Shown here in pieces: positions 40,768-49,957 of a DNA stretch of 64,000 nt. The DNA lies in NCBI RefSeq assembly GCF_022662335.1, contig NZ_JAKNQJ010000003.1, forward strand, positions 1-64,000, written 5' to 3'. The DNA comes from Sphingomonas sp. CROZ-RG-20F-R02-07. GTDB taxonomy: Bacteria > Pseudomonadota > Alphaproteobacteria > Sphingomonadales > Sphingomonadaceae. Each line of letters starts with the position of its first letter. Position 1 is the first letter of the stretch. The position numbers were made by a program, and so were the translations under genes. The notes beneath the pieces were generated by a model. It was not told the DNA's origin, searched no databases, and was given only the letters and a program-made list of their open reading frames with translations.

Positions 40768-41724
40768 TCAGGCCTTGACCAGCCCGATCTCGACCAGCCG
40801 CTCGTGCAGATAGTCGTGCGCGGTGATCGGCACGGGATGGCGGTTCGGGTTTTGCGGCGTAATGCAGCCGGGCAGCGTCTTGATCAGAAAATCGGGCGCG
40901 GGGTGGAGGAAGAACGGCATCGAATAGCGCGAATGACCGCGTCGCTCGGGCGGCGGGTTGACGACGCGGTGCGTGGTCGAGGGCAGCACATGATTGGTGA
41001 GGCGCTGGAGCATGTCGCCCACGTTCACCACCATCGCGCCCTCGGGCGGGCGGACCGGGAGCCACGCGCCGGTGTCGCGGTCGCGCAGTTCGAGACCGGC
41101 CTCTTCCGCGCCCAGCAGCAGCGTGATGAGGTTGATGTCCTCATGCGCACCGGCGCGCACGCCCTCCGCATCGGCGGGGATGGGCGGATAATGGAGCAGC
41201 CGCAGCACGCTGTTGCCGTCCTTCACCGCCGGCGCGAACCAGTCGGGGGCGAGCTTCAGGTGGCGCGCGATCGCCGATAACAGCCGGTCGCCCGCGGCAT
41301 CGAACGCGGCGAACAGCGCGAGGAAGGTGTCGCGAAACCGCTCGGGCTGTGTCGGCCAGATATTGGCCGCCATCTGCGCGGCATAACGATGCCCCTCGGG
41401 CAGTTCGCGGCCGACATGCCAGAATTCCTTCAGGTCGACCGCGCTCGCGCCCTTGGCGATCTCGGTCTTGAACGGCGTATAGCCGCGCGCGCCGCCGCCG
41501 CCGGGCGTGTGATAGCCGCGCTTCTCCGCATCGTCGCGGGCGAACAGCGCCTGCGTGTCGACCCAGGCGCGCGCGATCAGATCGTCGGGCACGCCGTGAT
41601 CCGCGACGATCGCGAAGCCGAAGCGTTCGAACGATCCGCCGAGCGCGGCGGCAAAACCATCGGGATCGCTCGCCTGTTCGGCGAGGCTGAGCGTCGGAAC
41701 CTGGGCGGCGGGAGTGTCGAGCAT
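40768..41724 (-). CDS. 2OG-Fe(II) oxygenase, isopenicillin-N-synthase family
   Basis: A 318-residue non-heme iron oxygenase. The N-terminal DIOX_N domain has VPTLSLAEQ and FGFAIVADHGVP. The iron triad is visible as HED in GAHEDINLITLLLG and the distal His in STTHRVVNP; RYSMPFFLHP holds the Arg/Ser that bind 2-oxoglutarate. Length and layout match bacterial IPNS-like enzymes of unknown substrate. The start at 41724 is the first Met before the conserved domain. Isolated gene, divergent from an acidic protein gene. Confidence 0.87.
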   Translation of the reverse strand: MLDTPAAQVPTLSLAEQASDPDGFAAALGGSFERFGFAIVADHGVPDDLIARAWVDTQALFARDDAEKRGYHTPGGGGARGYTPFKTEIAKGASAVDLKEFWHVGRELPEGHRYAAQMAANIWPTQPERFRDTFLALFAAFDAAGDRLLSAIARHLKLAPDWFAPAVKDGNSVLRLLHYPPIPADAEGVRAGAHEDINLITLLLGAEEAGLELRDRDTGAWLPVRPPEGAMVVNVGDMLQRLTNHVLPSTTHRVVNPPPERRGHSRYSMPFFLHPAPDFLIKTLPGCITPQNPNRHPVPITAHDYLHERLVEIGLVKA

Positions 41725-41857
41725 CGTCTTTGTCCGGCAAGGGGTTATGGCCCGTCTTACGCGCCTGCGCGCCGCTTTCCAATCCGATCGGACCCGCGCG
41801 ACGGAACCGTGCCCCGCCCCCACCGTTCGGGCTGGAGGCACAATCAGGAGACGGATC

Positions 41858-42214
41858 ATGGGCGGACATCAGGTTCCCGGCATGGGATCGGGCGACGACG
41901 GCTATGACGAGGAAGGCTATGACGAAAGCCAGCGCGCCGAGATCATGGAGGCCACGCGCGACGGGCCCAGCGACGGCGTGATCCTGACCGACCTCCAGCC
42001 CGATATCGGCGACGATGACGACGAAGACGAGTCGATCGACGAGACGCGGATGGACTCCGAAGAGGTCGGCGAGAGCGACGCCAGCGTCACCATGGACGAG
42101 GATGACGCCGACGAGGACGACGCGCAGGACGCGTTCGATGCCGACGCCACCGGCGCGGACGAGGATGACGACGATACACTCGACGATGCCGACGAGGTCG
42201 CAATGAAGCCCTGA
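41858..42214 (+). CDS. Highly acidic disordered protein (118 aa)
   Basis: A protein made largely of Asp and Glu in its second half (for example DDDDEDESIDE and DEDDADEDDAQDAFD) after a short N-terminal part with GSGDDGYDEEGYDESQRAE. CAGGAG is about 8 bases before the ATG at 41858. No family recognised. The extreme charge suggests a protein that binds cations or basic partners; this is a guess from composition. Confidence 0.65.
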   Translation: MGGHQVPGMGSGDDGYDEEGYDESQRAEIMEATRDGPSDGVILTDLQPDIGDDDDEDESIDETRMDSEEVGESDASVTMDEDDADEDDAQDAFDADATGADEDDDDTLDDADEVAMKP

Positions 42215-42547
42215 TCCATTGGGTCGTTTCGTCCGGCGGTCAGATGTTTGCGGGTCGGCGGCTATCGATTGCGTCCTGCCGATGATGACCGGTAGCGATG
42301 GCGAACAGTCTGATCTGAACGCACCGCCTCGCCAAGGGCGCGCATCGGCCGTATTCTTGCCGCAGTGCATTCATGCTTTGGCAAGAAACCGTTGCGGAAA
42401 TGCGACAGTTTTGATTGTTCCGCGCATTTCTGCGCTGCAATGCAACGATCGCCTTCAAGGCTGGTTTTGTGGGGCCTAGGCAACTTCGGTGACCCTCGGG
42501 TGGCCCTCGGTTGCCAAGATCATTAATAATAGAAGGTATGAACAACG
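42215..42547. other. 333-base intergenic region before the outer-membrane protein
   Basis: AT-richer than its surroundings towards its right end. GGCAAC (42479-42484) and GTTGCC (42510-42515) could pair in the leader of the next gene, and CATTAATAATAG lies at 42521-42532. A leftward open frame across 42240-42545 has no Shine-Dalgarno and no recognisable content. I see no RNA gene. Confidence 0.4.
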
Positions 42548-43216
42548 ATGCGTAAGCTCACCCTCGCCGCCGCGGCTGCGTTTGCCGCGATCACCGCTGC
42601 CCCCGCGTTCGCGCAGGATGCGACCGCGCCCGCTCCCGTCGACACCGCCGCTCCGGCCGACAGCGGCCCGCGCGCACCCGACGGTTCGAAGGCGTTCGGC
42701 ATCGAGCCGTATTTCGGCGTGATGGGCGGCTGGGAATCGTTCGACAACCAGGGAGGTTACGGCCTGCCGCGCGCGCTGAACTCCAACGGTTCGGTCCGCA
42801 ACAACTACCGCCTCGAGGGTGCGCTGGTTCAGGGCGTCGCCGGCATCAACGTGCCGCTCGGGCCGATCTTCGTCGGCGTCGAAGGTAACGTGGTCAAGGG
42901 CATCGATGGCAACATCGATTGGGAATATGGCGGCGCGGGTCGCGTCGGCGTGCGCGCTGGCGACAGCGGCCTGTTCTACGGCAAGGTCGGCTATCAGTGG
43001 GTCAATTTCGACCATTTCTCGCAGTATAACACGGGCGCCAGCCTAAACCGCGACTATGGCGCGATGACCTACGGCATCGGCACCGAAGTCGGCCCGAAGG
43101 ATATCGGCCTGAAGGGGATCACCGGCAATGCGGGCTTCCGCATCCGCGCCGAGGTGAACACCTATGGCAGCTTCCGCAGCCTGCGCCCGATGCTGGGCGT
43201 CATCACGCACTTCTGA
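42548..43216 (+). CDS. Small outer-membrane beta-barrel protein, Opa/porin-like
   Basis: A 222-residue protein with a Sec signal ending PAFAQ (residue 23), an Ala/Pro linker to about 48, and an 8-stranded-type barrel pattern (FGIEPYFGVMGGWESFD, GLFYGKVGYQWVNFDHFS) ending with a C-terminal Phe (GVITHF), the outer-membrane insertion signature. AGAAGG lies 11 bases before the ATG. A perfect terminator follows. Such opacity-like proteins are abundant structural components; no ligand is known. Confidence 0.85.
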   Translation: MRKLTLAAAAAFAAITAAPAFAQDATAPAPVDTAAPADSGPRAPDGSKAFGIEPYFGVMGGWESFDNQGGYGLPRALNSNGSVRNNYRLEGALVQGVAGINVPLGPIFVGVEGNVVKGIDGNIDWEYGGAGRVGVRAGDSGLFYGKVGYQWVNFDHFSQYNTGASLNRDYGAMTYGIGTEVGPKDIGLKGITGNAGFRIRAEVNTYGSFRSLRPMLGVITHF

Positions 43217-43241
43217 TCCTTCGCGATCGAAAGTGCCAAAG

Positions 43242-43274
43242 GGGCGGGGGATAGCGGCATCCCCCGCCCTTTTT
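43242..43274 (+). terminator. Intrinsic terminator after the barrel protein gene
   Basis: GGGCGGGGGAT and ATCCCCCGCCC form a perfect 11-base stem around AGCGGC, followed by five T. Confidence 0.93.
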
Positions 43275-43425
43275 GGTGTGCGGCGAAGATGGGGCACGGA
43301 TACGTGCGGCCCTTGCCGATCGCTTGCGTCAAGATCCGTGGCAGCCCGTCGCACCGGCGGCCCTCGCAACCGTTCGCCCACCGGCGTACCGCCCCGGACA
43401 CCTGCCAGAGCGGTACATGGCGCGC

Positions 43426-44487
43426 TTACTCCGCCGCCACCCCGGCCGCGGCGAACATGTCGCCGCTGTCGTCCAGATCCTGCGTCGGCAGCGCGCCCAC
43501 GCCGGCCTTGGCCTTACGGCGCTTGTCGAAGCCGTCCCACACCTCGTTCCAGTTGCCGCGGGTCGCCGCCTTCGAATATTCGGTGGCGCGCTGTTCGAAG
43601 AAATTGGCGTGCTCCACGCCGTTCAGCATCGGGGCGAGCCAAGGCAGGGGATGTTCGTCGATCATGTAGATCGGCTTCAGGCCCAATTGATTCAGCCGCC
43701 AATCGGCGATGAAGCGGATATATTTCTTGATCTCCTTGGGCGTCATGCCGGTGACGGGCCCCATTTCGAAGGCGAGATCGATGAAATTGTCCTCCAGCCG
43801 GATCGTCGTCTGGCACACGTCGGCGATGTCGTCCTTCACCGCCTTGGTGAGGCACTGGCGCTCGTGGCAGAAGGTGTGGAACATCTTGATGATGCCCTCG
43901 CAGTGCAGGCTCTCGTCGCGGATCGACCAGGTGACGATCTGGCCCATGCCCTTCATCTTGTTGAAGCGCGGGAAGTTCATCAGCATCGCGAAGCTGGCGA
44001 AGAGCTGCACGCCCTCGGTGAAGCCGCCGAACATGGCGAGCGTGCGGGCGATGTCCTCGTCGGTATCGACGCCGAAGTTCTGCATGTAGTCATGCTTTTC
44101 CTTCATCTCGGCATATTCGAGGAAGGCGCCATATTCGCTCTCGGGCATGCCGATCGTGTCGAGCAGATGGCTGTAGGCGGCGATGTGCACCGTCTCCATG
44201 TTGCTGAACGAGGTCAGCATCATCTTGATCTCGGTCGGCTTGAACACGCGGCCATATTTCTCGTGATAGCAATCCTGCACCTCGACATCGGCCTGCGTGA
44301 AGAAGCGGAAGATCTGCGTCAGCAGGTTGCGCTCGTGCTCGCTGAGCTTCTGCGCCCAGTCGCGGCAATCCTCGCCGAGCGGCACTTCCTCGGGCAGCCA
44401 GTGGAGCTGCTGCTGGCGCTTCCAGAAATCGAACGCCCAAGGGTATTCGAACGGCTTGTACTGCTTGCGGGCTTCGGTGAGCGACAT
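43426..44487 (-). CDS. nrdB: Class I ribonucleotide reductase, small subunit
   Basis: A 353-residue ferritin-like radical-generating subunit. Metal and radical residues are visible in QADVEVQDCY, METVHIAAYSHLL (Glu, His and the radical Tyr in the E-x2-H-x3-Y spacing) and RDESLHCEG. No ATP-cone precedes the core. It partners with NrdA encoded 0.9 kb away on the same strand; two small membrane-protein genes and an oppositely oriented DUF2171 gene lie between. The C-terminal tail (DDSGDMFAAAG) would dock on NrdA. Confidence 0.95.
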   Translation of the reverse strand: MSLTEARKQYKPFEYPWAFDFWKRQQQLHWLPEEVPLGEDCRDWAQKLSEHERNLLTQIFRFFTQADVEVQDCYHEKYGRVFKPTEIKMMLTSFSNMETVHIAAYSHLLDTIGMPESEYGAFLEYAEMKEKHDYMQNFGVDTDEDIARTLAMFGGFTEGVQLFASFAMLMNFPRFNKMKGMGQIVTWSIRDESLHCEGIIKMFHTFCHERQCLTKAVKDDIADVCQTTIRLEDNFIDLAFEMGPVTGMTPKEIKKYIRFIADWRLNQLGLKPIYMIDEHPLPWLAPMLNGVEHANFFEQRATEYSKAATRGNWNEVWDGFDKRRKAKAGVGALPTQDLDDSGDMFAAAGVAAE

Positions 44488-44497
44488 GGGATTACTC

Positions 44498-44698
44498 CTA
44501 AAATACTTTAACGAGAGCGAAGATGACGAACGCTACGCCAATAAGGCCAGCAGCGGCGCCGACGACGCGAATTGCTGGGATGGAAAGGGATAGATGCCAA
44601 GGTGGGTCGCGATACCGTGCGGGCTTTGATGCAAGGCCATAGCCGACCACCACCCAAGCAATGCCAACCATGAGTTGATGTGCGATTCGCGCGTTCAC
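44498..44698 (-). CDS. Small membrane protein (66 aa)
   Basis: Two predicted membrane helices (about 8-23 and 43-64) joined by a basic loop (SKPARYRDPPWH). The GTG start overlaps the stop of the preceding small gene by 4 bases (GTGA), which favours real coupling. It ends 10 bases before nrdB, so it may be cotranscribed with it. Base composition is noticeably less GC-rich than the neighbours. No family recognised. Confidence 0.6.
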   Translation of the reverse strand: MNARIAHQLMVGIAWVVVGYGLASKPARYRDPPWHLSLSIPAIRVVGAAAGLIGVAFVIFALVKVF

Positions 44699-44895
44699 CG
44701 CCCCGGCCCCCATGACCACATCGCGTCGGCCGACAGGCCGAGCACGAAACCGGCGGCGACCAGCATGATGCCGACCATCCGGAACACATAGACGCGCGCA
44801 GGTGCCGTCGGCCAGGCGAGCGACACCAGCATCGCGATGCCGATCAGCGTGAACAGCCCCGCGACGGTGAACATGATGCCGACCTGCCACGTCAT
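44695..44895 (-). CDS. Small membrane protein (66 aa)
   Basis: Starts MTWQVGIMFTVAGLFTLIG and has two predicted membrane helices (about 5-26 and 38-57), ending MWSWGPGR. It is followed by the second small membrane gene with a 4-base overlap; together they may form a hetero-oligomer. Divergent from DUF2171 with 59 bases between. Function unknown. Confidence 0.62.
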   Translation of the reverse strand: MTWQVGIMFTVAGLFTLIGIAMLVSLAWPTAPARVYVFRMVGIMLVAAGFVLGLSADAMWSWGPGR

Positions 44896-44954
44896 GCGAC
44901 CATATCCGCATCCATGCGTTTCGCACCCGCAACCTTCAACGCAGGAGCCTTATC

Positions 44955-45203
44955 ATGGTCGATACCACCCAGATCCAGGAGCATATGGAAGTCGTCGATG
45001 CGGACGGCGTGCACGTCGGCACGGTCGACCACATGGACGGCGACCGGATCAAGCTGACCAAGAACGACAGCCCCCAAACTCAGGACGGCCAGGGCGCCAA
45101 GCATCATTACATTTCGGTCGGCCTGGTGGCCGGAATCGAAGACGGCAAGGTCCGCCTGAGCGCGACCGCCGACAATGTGACGAGCCTCGAAGAGACCGAG
45201 TAA
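44955..45203 (+). CDS. DUF2171 protein
   Basis: An 82-residue protein matching DUF2171: EHMEVVDADGVHVGTVDHMDG, IKLTKND and HHYISVGLVAGIEDGKVRL, a PRC-barrel-like beta fold. AGGAGC lies about 9 bases before the ATG. Common in alphaproteobacteria, sometimes in several copies; role unknown. A terminator follows. Confidence 0.85.
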   Translation: MVDTTQIQEHMEVVDADGVHVGTVDHMDGDRIKLTKNDSPQTQDGQGAKHHYISVGLVAGIEDGKVRLSATADNVTSLEETE

Positions 45204-45234
45204 GCCGATCGGGCACGCGCCCGCGAGACTTTCG

Positions 45235-45268
45235 GCCCCGGTTCGCGACTTGCGAGCCGGGGCTTTTC
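45235..45268 (+). terminator. Intrinsic terminator after the DUF2171 gene
   Basis: GCCCCGGTTCGC pairs with GCGAGCCGGGGC (one wobble) around a short loop, then TTTT. Stops transcription before the converging nrdA gene. Confidence 0.85.
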
Positions 45269-45378
45269 GTATCGGGCGGCCGCGCATCGCCCGGCCTTCA
45301 GACGGCACCGTAGCGCGGCCCCGCCGTCCGCCATGACGAGCCTTCGCATTGCTCACGCAATCCGAAGCCGCCCATGCG

Positions 45379-47286
45379 TTACTGGCAGGCCAGGCATTCA
45401 TCGTAATCGGTCGTTTCGAACTGATATTTGGGCTGCTCGATCGTGTTGTCGTTCTCCACGCCGCCGGCGAAGCCCGCGCGCTGGATGCTCTTCGAGCGCA
45501 GATAGTAGAGCGACTTGATCCCCAGCTCCCAGGCGCGGAAGTGGAGCATCAGCAGATCCCATTTCTCGACATCCGCCGGGATGAACAGGTTCAGCGACTG
45601 CGCCTGATCGATATAGGGCGTGCGGTCGCCGGCGAGTTCCAAGAGCCAGCGCTGATCGATCTCGAAGCTGGTCTTGAAACAATCCTTTTCCTCGGCGGAT
45701 AGGAAATCGAGATGCTGGACGCTGCCGCCCTGCTCCAGGATCGTGTTCCACACCGCGTCCGAATTCTTCGATTTCTCGATCAGCAGCTTTTCGAGATACG
45801 GGTTCTTGACCGACCACGATCCCGACAGCGTCTTGTGGGTGTAGATGTTCGCCGGGATCGGCTCGATGCAGGCAGACGTGCCGCCACAGATGATGCTGAT
45901 CGACGCCGTCGGTGCGATCGCCATCTTGCAGGAGAAGCGCTCCATCACGCCCATGTCGGCGGCGTCGGGGCACGGACCGCGTTCGATCGCGAGCTGCATC
46001 GACGCTTCGTCGACCTGGCCCTTGATGTGCTTGAACATGCGCAGGTTCCACGACTTCGCCATCGCGCCCTCGAAAGCGAGGCCGCGGGCCTGGAGGAAGC
46101 TGTGGAAGCCCATGACCCCCAGGCCCACCGAACGCTCGCGCGCGGCGGAATAGGCGGCGCGCTCCATGCCGGGCTCGGCGCGGTCGATGAAATCCTGGAG
46201 CACATTGTCGAGGAAGCGCATCACATCCTCGATGAAGCCCTTCTGGTCCTTCCACTGGTCCCAGGTCTCGAGGTTCAGCGACGAGAGGCAGCACACCGCG
46301 GTGCGATCCTCGCCCAGATGGTCCTTGCCCGTGGGCAGCGTGATCTCGCTGCACAGGTTCGAGGTGGAGACCTTCAGCCCCAGGTCGCGGTGATGCTTGG
46401 GCATCGCCTTGTTCACGTGATCGGCGAAGATGATGTAAGGCTCGCCCGTCTGGAGCCGCGTCTCGACCAGCTTCTGGAAGAGCGAGCGCGCATCGACCGT
46501 GGCGCGTACCGTGCGATCCTTGGGGCTGAGCAGGTTCCATTCGGACCCGTCGCGTACCGCTTCCATGAAATCGTCGGTCAGCAGCACGCCGTGGTGCAGG
46601 TTCAGCGCCTTGCGGTTGAAATCGCCCGACGGTTTGCGGATCTCGAGGAACTCTTCGATCTCGGGATGCGAGATGTCGAGATAGCAGGCCGCCGAGCCGC
46701 GCCGCAGCGACCCTTGCGAGATCGCGAGGGTAAGCGAATCCATCACCCGGACGAAGGGGATGATGCCGCTGGTCTTGCCGTTCAGCCCCACAGGCTCGCC
46801 GATCCCGCGGACATTGCCCCAATAGGTGCCGATCCCGCCGCCGCGCGACGCCAGCCAGACATTCTCGTTCCAGGTGTCGACGATGCCGTTCAGGCTGTCG
46901 GGCACCGAATTGAGGAAGCACGAGATCGGCAGGCCGCGTCCGGTGCCGCCGTTCGACAGCACGGGCGTGGCGGGCATGAACCACAATTGCGAGATCGCGT
47001 CGTAGATGCGCTGCGCATGGCCGGCATCGTCGGCATAGGCCGAGGCGACGCGGACGAAGAGATCCTGATAGCCCTCGCCCGGCAGCAGATAGCGATCGGT
47101 GAGCGTCTCCTTGCCGAAATCGGTGAGCAGCGCGTCGCGGCTGTGATCGACCTCGACCGGATAGGACTGCGCCTTCACCGTCTTGCTCGTCATCGGCGTG
47201 GCCGCCGTCGGGGCTTCGGCCGTCTGGGCCATCGTGTCGATCGTATCGGTGCTCATGTCGCTATCCCGGTCGTCCCTGAAATCCAT
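45379..47286 (-). CDS. nrdA: Class I ribonucleotide reductase, large subunit
   Basis: A 635-residue catalytic subunit. Active-site blocks are seen: SCFLNSVPD (first redox Cys), STSNLCSEI (thiyl-radical Cys in NLCSEI), TASISIICGGTSACIEP, and the C-terminal CLACQ pair that reloads the active site. About 90 N-terminal residues are low in complexity and do not contain an ATP-cone motif, so the subunit is shorter than the roughly 760 residues of E. coli NrdA. GAGGAG lies 7 bases before the ATG at 47286. It converts ribonucleotides to deoxyribonucleotides together with NrdB. Confidence 0.95.
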   Translation of the reverse strand: MDFRDDRDSDMSTDTIDTMAQTAEAPTAATPMTSKTVKAQSYPVEVDHSRDALLTDFGKETLTDRYLLPGEGYQDLFVRVASAYADDAGHAQRIYDAISQLWFMPATPVLSNGGTGRGLPISCFLNSVPDSLNGIVDTWNENVWLASRGGGIGTYWGNVRGIGEPVGLNGKTSGIIPFVRVMDSLTLAISQGSLRRGSAACYLDISHPEIEEFLEIRKPSGDFNRKALNLHHGVLLTDDFMEAVRDGSEWNLLSPKDRTVRATVDARSLFQKLVETRLQTGEPYIIFADHVNKAMPKHHRDLGLKVSTSNLCSEITLPTGKDHLGEDRTAVCCLSSLNLETWDQWKDQKGFIEDVMRFLDNVLQDFIDRAEPGMERAAYSAARERSVGLGVMGFHSFLQARGLAFEGAMAKSWNLRMFKHIKGQVDEASMQLAIERGPCPDAADMGVMERFSCKMAIAPTASISIICGGTSACIEPIPANIYTHKTLSGSWSVKNPYLEKLLIEKSKNSDAVWNTILEQGGSVQHLDFLSAEEKDCFKTSFEIDQRWLLELAGDRTPYIDQAQSLNLFIPADVEKWDLLMLHFRAWELGIKSLYYLRSKSIQRAGFAGGVENDNTIEQPKYQFETTDYDECLACQ

Positions 47287-47696
47287 CGTCGGCTCCTCAG
47301 CCTTTCGAATCAGGAGCTTGCCCGATCCTATCACCGAAGGCGGCCCGGGCGAGAACAAAACATGTCCATCGCGATCGCCGGCGGAAGGTCGAACCGCCCA
47401 ACCGATATAAGGTTGCGGTGCCGCTCCTACCAGCGATTGGGTCCGCCCCCGAACTCAACCCCCACAAGTTGTGGCAAAGCGGCGCGGGACGCAAGCGGGT
47501 AAACGCGGCGTTCGTCCTGTCGCCGGGGCGGCTGGCGGACGCGGAATCCCGCGACGCGCGGTCGTCCGCGGCTTCCCCGAAACGCAAGGGAACGGGGCGG
47601 GAACGAAAATATTTTGATGCGCCCTGTACCCAAGCCCTCGCCGGGTACAGGGCCGATTTCCCGTCACCCTCGCGCAGGCGAAGGGACGGTGAAACC
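47287..47696. other. 410-base intergenic region between uvrB and nrdA
   Basis: Holds the nrdA promoter region on the right side of nrdA and the 3' end of uvrB. Two dyads stand out: CCACAAGTTGTGG at 47462-47474 and the hairpin at 47622-47652. I found no RNA gene and no supported small gene. The palindrome at 47462 is shorter than a standard NrdR box and unpaired, so its role is open. Confidence 0.5.
47622..47652. repeat. Inverted repeat downstream of uvrB
   Basis: CCCTGTACCC and GGGTACAGGG are exact 10-base inverse arms around an 11-base loop, 45 bases after the uvrB stop. On the leftward strand a T-poor stretch then ATCAAAATATTTT follows, so it may act as a terminator or be a mobile palindrome. 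Confidence 0.7.
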
Positions 47697-49895
47697 CTAG
47701 CGCGAGCGGGAGCCGCCCATGCGCATCTTCTGGCTCTTTCCGTAGCGCGTCTTGCGCGTGCCGGGCTTGCCTTCGTTCGAACGGCCCATCAGCGGCGCCT
47801 TCTGCTGGTCGACCGGCAGGCCCAGCTCCTCGTTCTCCAGCTGGCGGATTTCGTCGCGCAGGCGGCCCGCGGTCTCGAATTCCAGATCGCTGGCGGCCTT
47901 GCGCATCTGCTTTTCGAGATCCTCGATATAGGCGCGCAGATTGTGGCCGACCATGTGCGGACGGTCCTCGTCGATCTCGACGGTCACCTGATCCTTCGAG
48001 GCGACGTGCGCGATGATGTCACCGATGCTGCGGCGGATCGTCGTGGGCGTGATGCCATGTTCGGTGTTGTACGCGATCTGCTTCTCACGGCGGCGCGCGG
48101 TCTCGTTCATCGCGCGCTCCATCGATCCGGTGATGCGGTCGGCATAGAGGATCACGCGCCCGTCGACGTTGCGCGCGGCGCGGCCGATCGTCTGGATCAG
48201 CGAGGTCTCGCTGCGCAGAAAGCCCTCCTTGTCCGCATCGAGGATCGCGACCAGGCCGCATTCGGGAATGTCCAGTCCCTCGCGCAGCAGGTTGATGCCG
48301 ATCAGCACGTCATAGACGCCCAGGCGGAGGTCGCGGATCAGCTCGATGCGCTCCAGCGTCTCGACGTCCGAATGCATGTAGCGGACCTTGATCCCCGCCT
48401 CGTGCATATATTCGGTCAGATCCTCCGCCATCCGCTTGGTGAGCGTCGTCACCAGCGTTCGGTATCCCGCCGCCGTCGTCTTCTGGCATTCGACGATCAG
48501 GTCCTGCACCTGTTCCTCGACGGGCTTGATCTCGACGGGCGGATCGATCAGCCCGGTGGGGCGGATCACCTGTTCGGCGAACACGCCGCCGGTCTGCTCC
48601 ATCTCCCACCCGCCCGGCGTCGCCGAGACATAGGTGGTCTGCGGGCGCATGGCGTCCCATTCGTTGAAGCGCAGCGGCCGATTATCGATCGCGGACGGCA
48701 GGCGGAAGCCATATTCGGCCAGCGTCAGCTTGCGCCGGTGATCGCCGCGCGACATGCCGTTGATCTGGCCGATCGTCACATGGCTCTCGTCGACGAACAG
48801 CATCGCGTTGTCGGGCAGATATTCGAACAAGGTGGGCGGCGGCTCGCCCGGCATCCGGCCGGTGAGGAAGCGGCTGTAATTCTCGATGCCGGCGCAACTG
48901 CCCGTCGCCGCGATCATCTCCAGATCGAAATTGGTGCGCTGCTCCAGCCGCTGCGCCTCGAGCAGCTTACCCTCGGTCACCAGCTCCTTCAGCCGCTCGG
49001 CCAGCTCGTGCTTGATCGCCTCGCCCGCCTGTTTCAGCGTCGGGCCGGGCGTGACATAATGCGAATTGGCATAGACGCGCACCGAATTGAGCGAGGCGAC
49101 CTTGCGGCCGGTGAGCGGATCGAATTCGGTGATCTCCTCGATATCGTCGCCGAAGAAGCTGATCCGCCAGGCGCTGTCCTCGTAATGCGAGGGGAAGATC
49201 TCGAGCGTGTCGCCCTTCACGCGAAAATTGCCGCGCTGGAAGGCGGCGTCGTTGCGCTTGTACTGCAGCGCCACCAGCTTGCGCACGATCTCGCGCTGGT
49301 CGACCGTCGCGCCCTTCTTCAAATCGAAGATCATCGCCGAATAGGTCTCGACCGAGCCGATGCCGTACAGGCACGAGACCGACGCGACGATGATGACGTC
49401 GTCGCGCTCCAGCAGCGCGCGCGTCGCCGAATGGCGCATCCGGTCGATCGACTCGTTGGTCGAACTTTCCTTCTCGATATAGGTGTCGCTGCGCGCGACA
49501 TAGGCTTCGGGCTGGTAATAGTCGTAATAGCTGACGAAATATTCCACCGCATTGTCGGGGAAGAACGACTTCATCTCGCCATAGAGTTGGGCCGCCAGGA
49601 TCTTGTTGGGCGCGAGGATCAGCGCGGGCCGCTGGCATTCCTCGATCACCTTGGCCATCGTGAAGGTCTTGCCCGAGCCCGTCACGCCCAGCAGCACCTG
49701 GTCGCGCTCGCCTGCATTCACTTGCGCCACCAGTTCGCGGATCGCGCCGGGCTGGTCGCCGCTCGGGGTATATTCGCTGGCGAGCACGAAGCGCTTGCCG
49801 CCCTCCACCTTCTGGGGGCGTGCGGAGGGGCGGTGGGGAACGAACGTCTCGCCCGTTTCCGGCTCGGCGAGGCTGGTGCGAATCTGGATTGCCAT
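47697..49895 (-). CDS. uvrB: Excinuclease ABC subunit B
   Basis: A 732-residue DNA-damage recognition helicase of nucleotide-excision repair. Walker A is GVTGSGKTF near residue 68; the beta-hairpin region has [15 protein letters not shown]; later motifs include [31 protein letters not shown] and QTIGRAARN. The UvrC-binding UVR motif is near 650-680 ([15 protein letters not shown]). A short basic tail ends it. Isolated gene, divergent from a VOC protein gene; no SOS box was evident in the 62-base gap. Confidence 0.97.
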   Translation of the reverse strand: MAIQIRTSLAEPETGETFVPHRPSARPQKVEGGKRFVLASEYTPSGDQPGAIRELVAQVNAGERDQVLLGVTGSGKTFTMAKVIEECQRPALILAPNKILAAQLYGEMKSFFPDNAVEYFVSYYDYYQPEAYVARSDTYIEKESSTNESIDRMRHSATRALLERDDVIIVASVSCLYGIGSVETYSAMIFDLKKGATVDQREIVRKLVALQYKRNDAAFQRGNFRVKGDTLEIFPSHYEDSAWRISFFGDDIEEITEFDPLTGRKVASLNSVRVYANSHYVTPGPTLKQAGEAIKHELAERLKELVTEGKLLEAQRLEQRTNFDLEMIAATGSCAGIENYSRFLTGRMPGEPPPTLFEYLPDNAMLFVDESHVTIGQINGMSRGDHRRKLTLAEYGFRLPSAIDNRPLRFNEWDAMRPQTTYVSATPGGWEMEQTGGVFAEQVIRPTGLIDPPVEIKPVEEQVQDLIVECQKTTAAGYRTLVTTLTKRMAEDLTEYMHEAGIKVRYMHSDVETLERIELIRDLRLGVYDVLIGINLLREGLDIPECGLVAILDADKEGFLRSETSLIQTIGRAARNVDGRVILYADRITGSMERAMNETARRREKQIAYNTEHGITPTTIRRSIGDIIAHVASKDQVTVEIDEDRPHMVGHNLRAYIEDLEKQMRKAASDLEFETAGRLRDEIRQLENEELGLPVDQQKAPLMGRSNEGKPGTRKTRYGKSQKMRMGGSRSR

Positions 49896-49957
49896 AGACG
49901 CAGAATATGGGTTGGAGCATCGCCGTGCGCAACGAACGCGCCGTCAGGAGAGATGTG

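Noticed and set aside
42240..42545. 101-codon leftward open frame in the intergenic region
   Set aside because: No Shine-Dalgarno, no recognisable domain, and composition unlike coding DNA of this genome.
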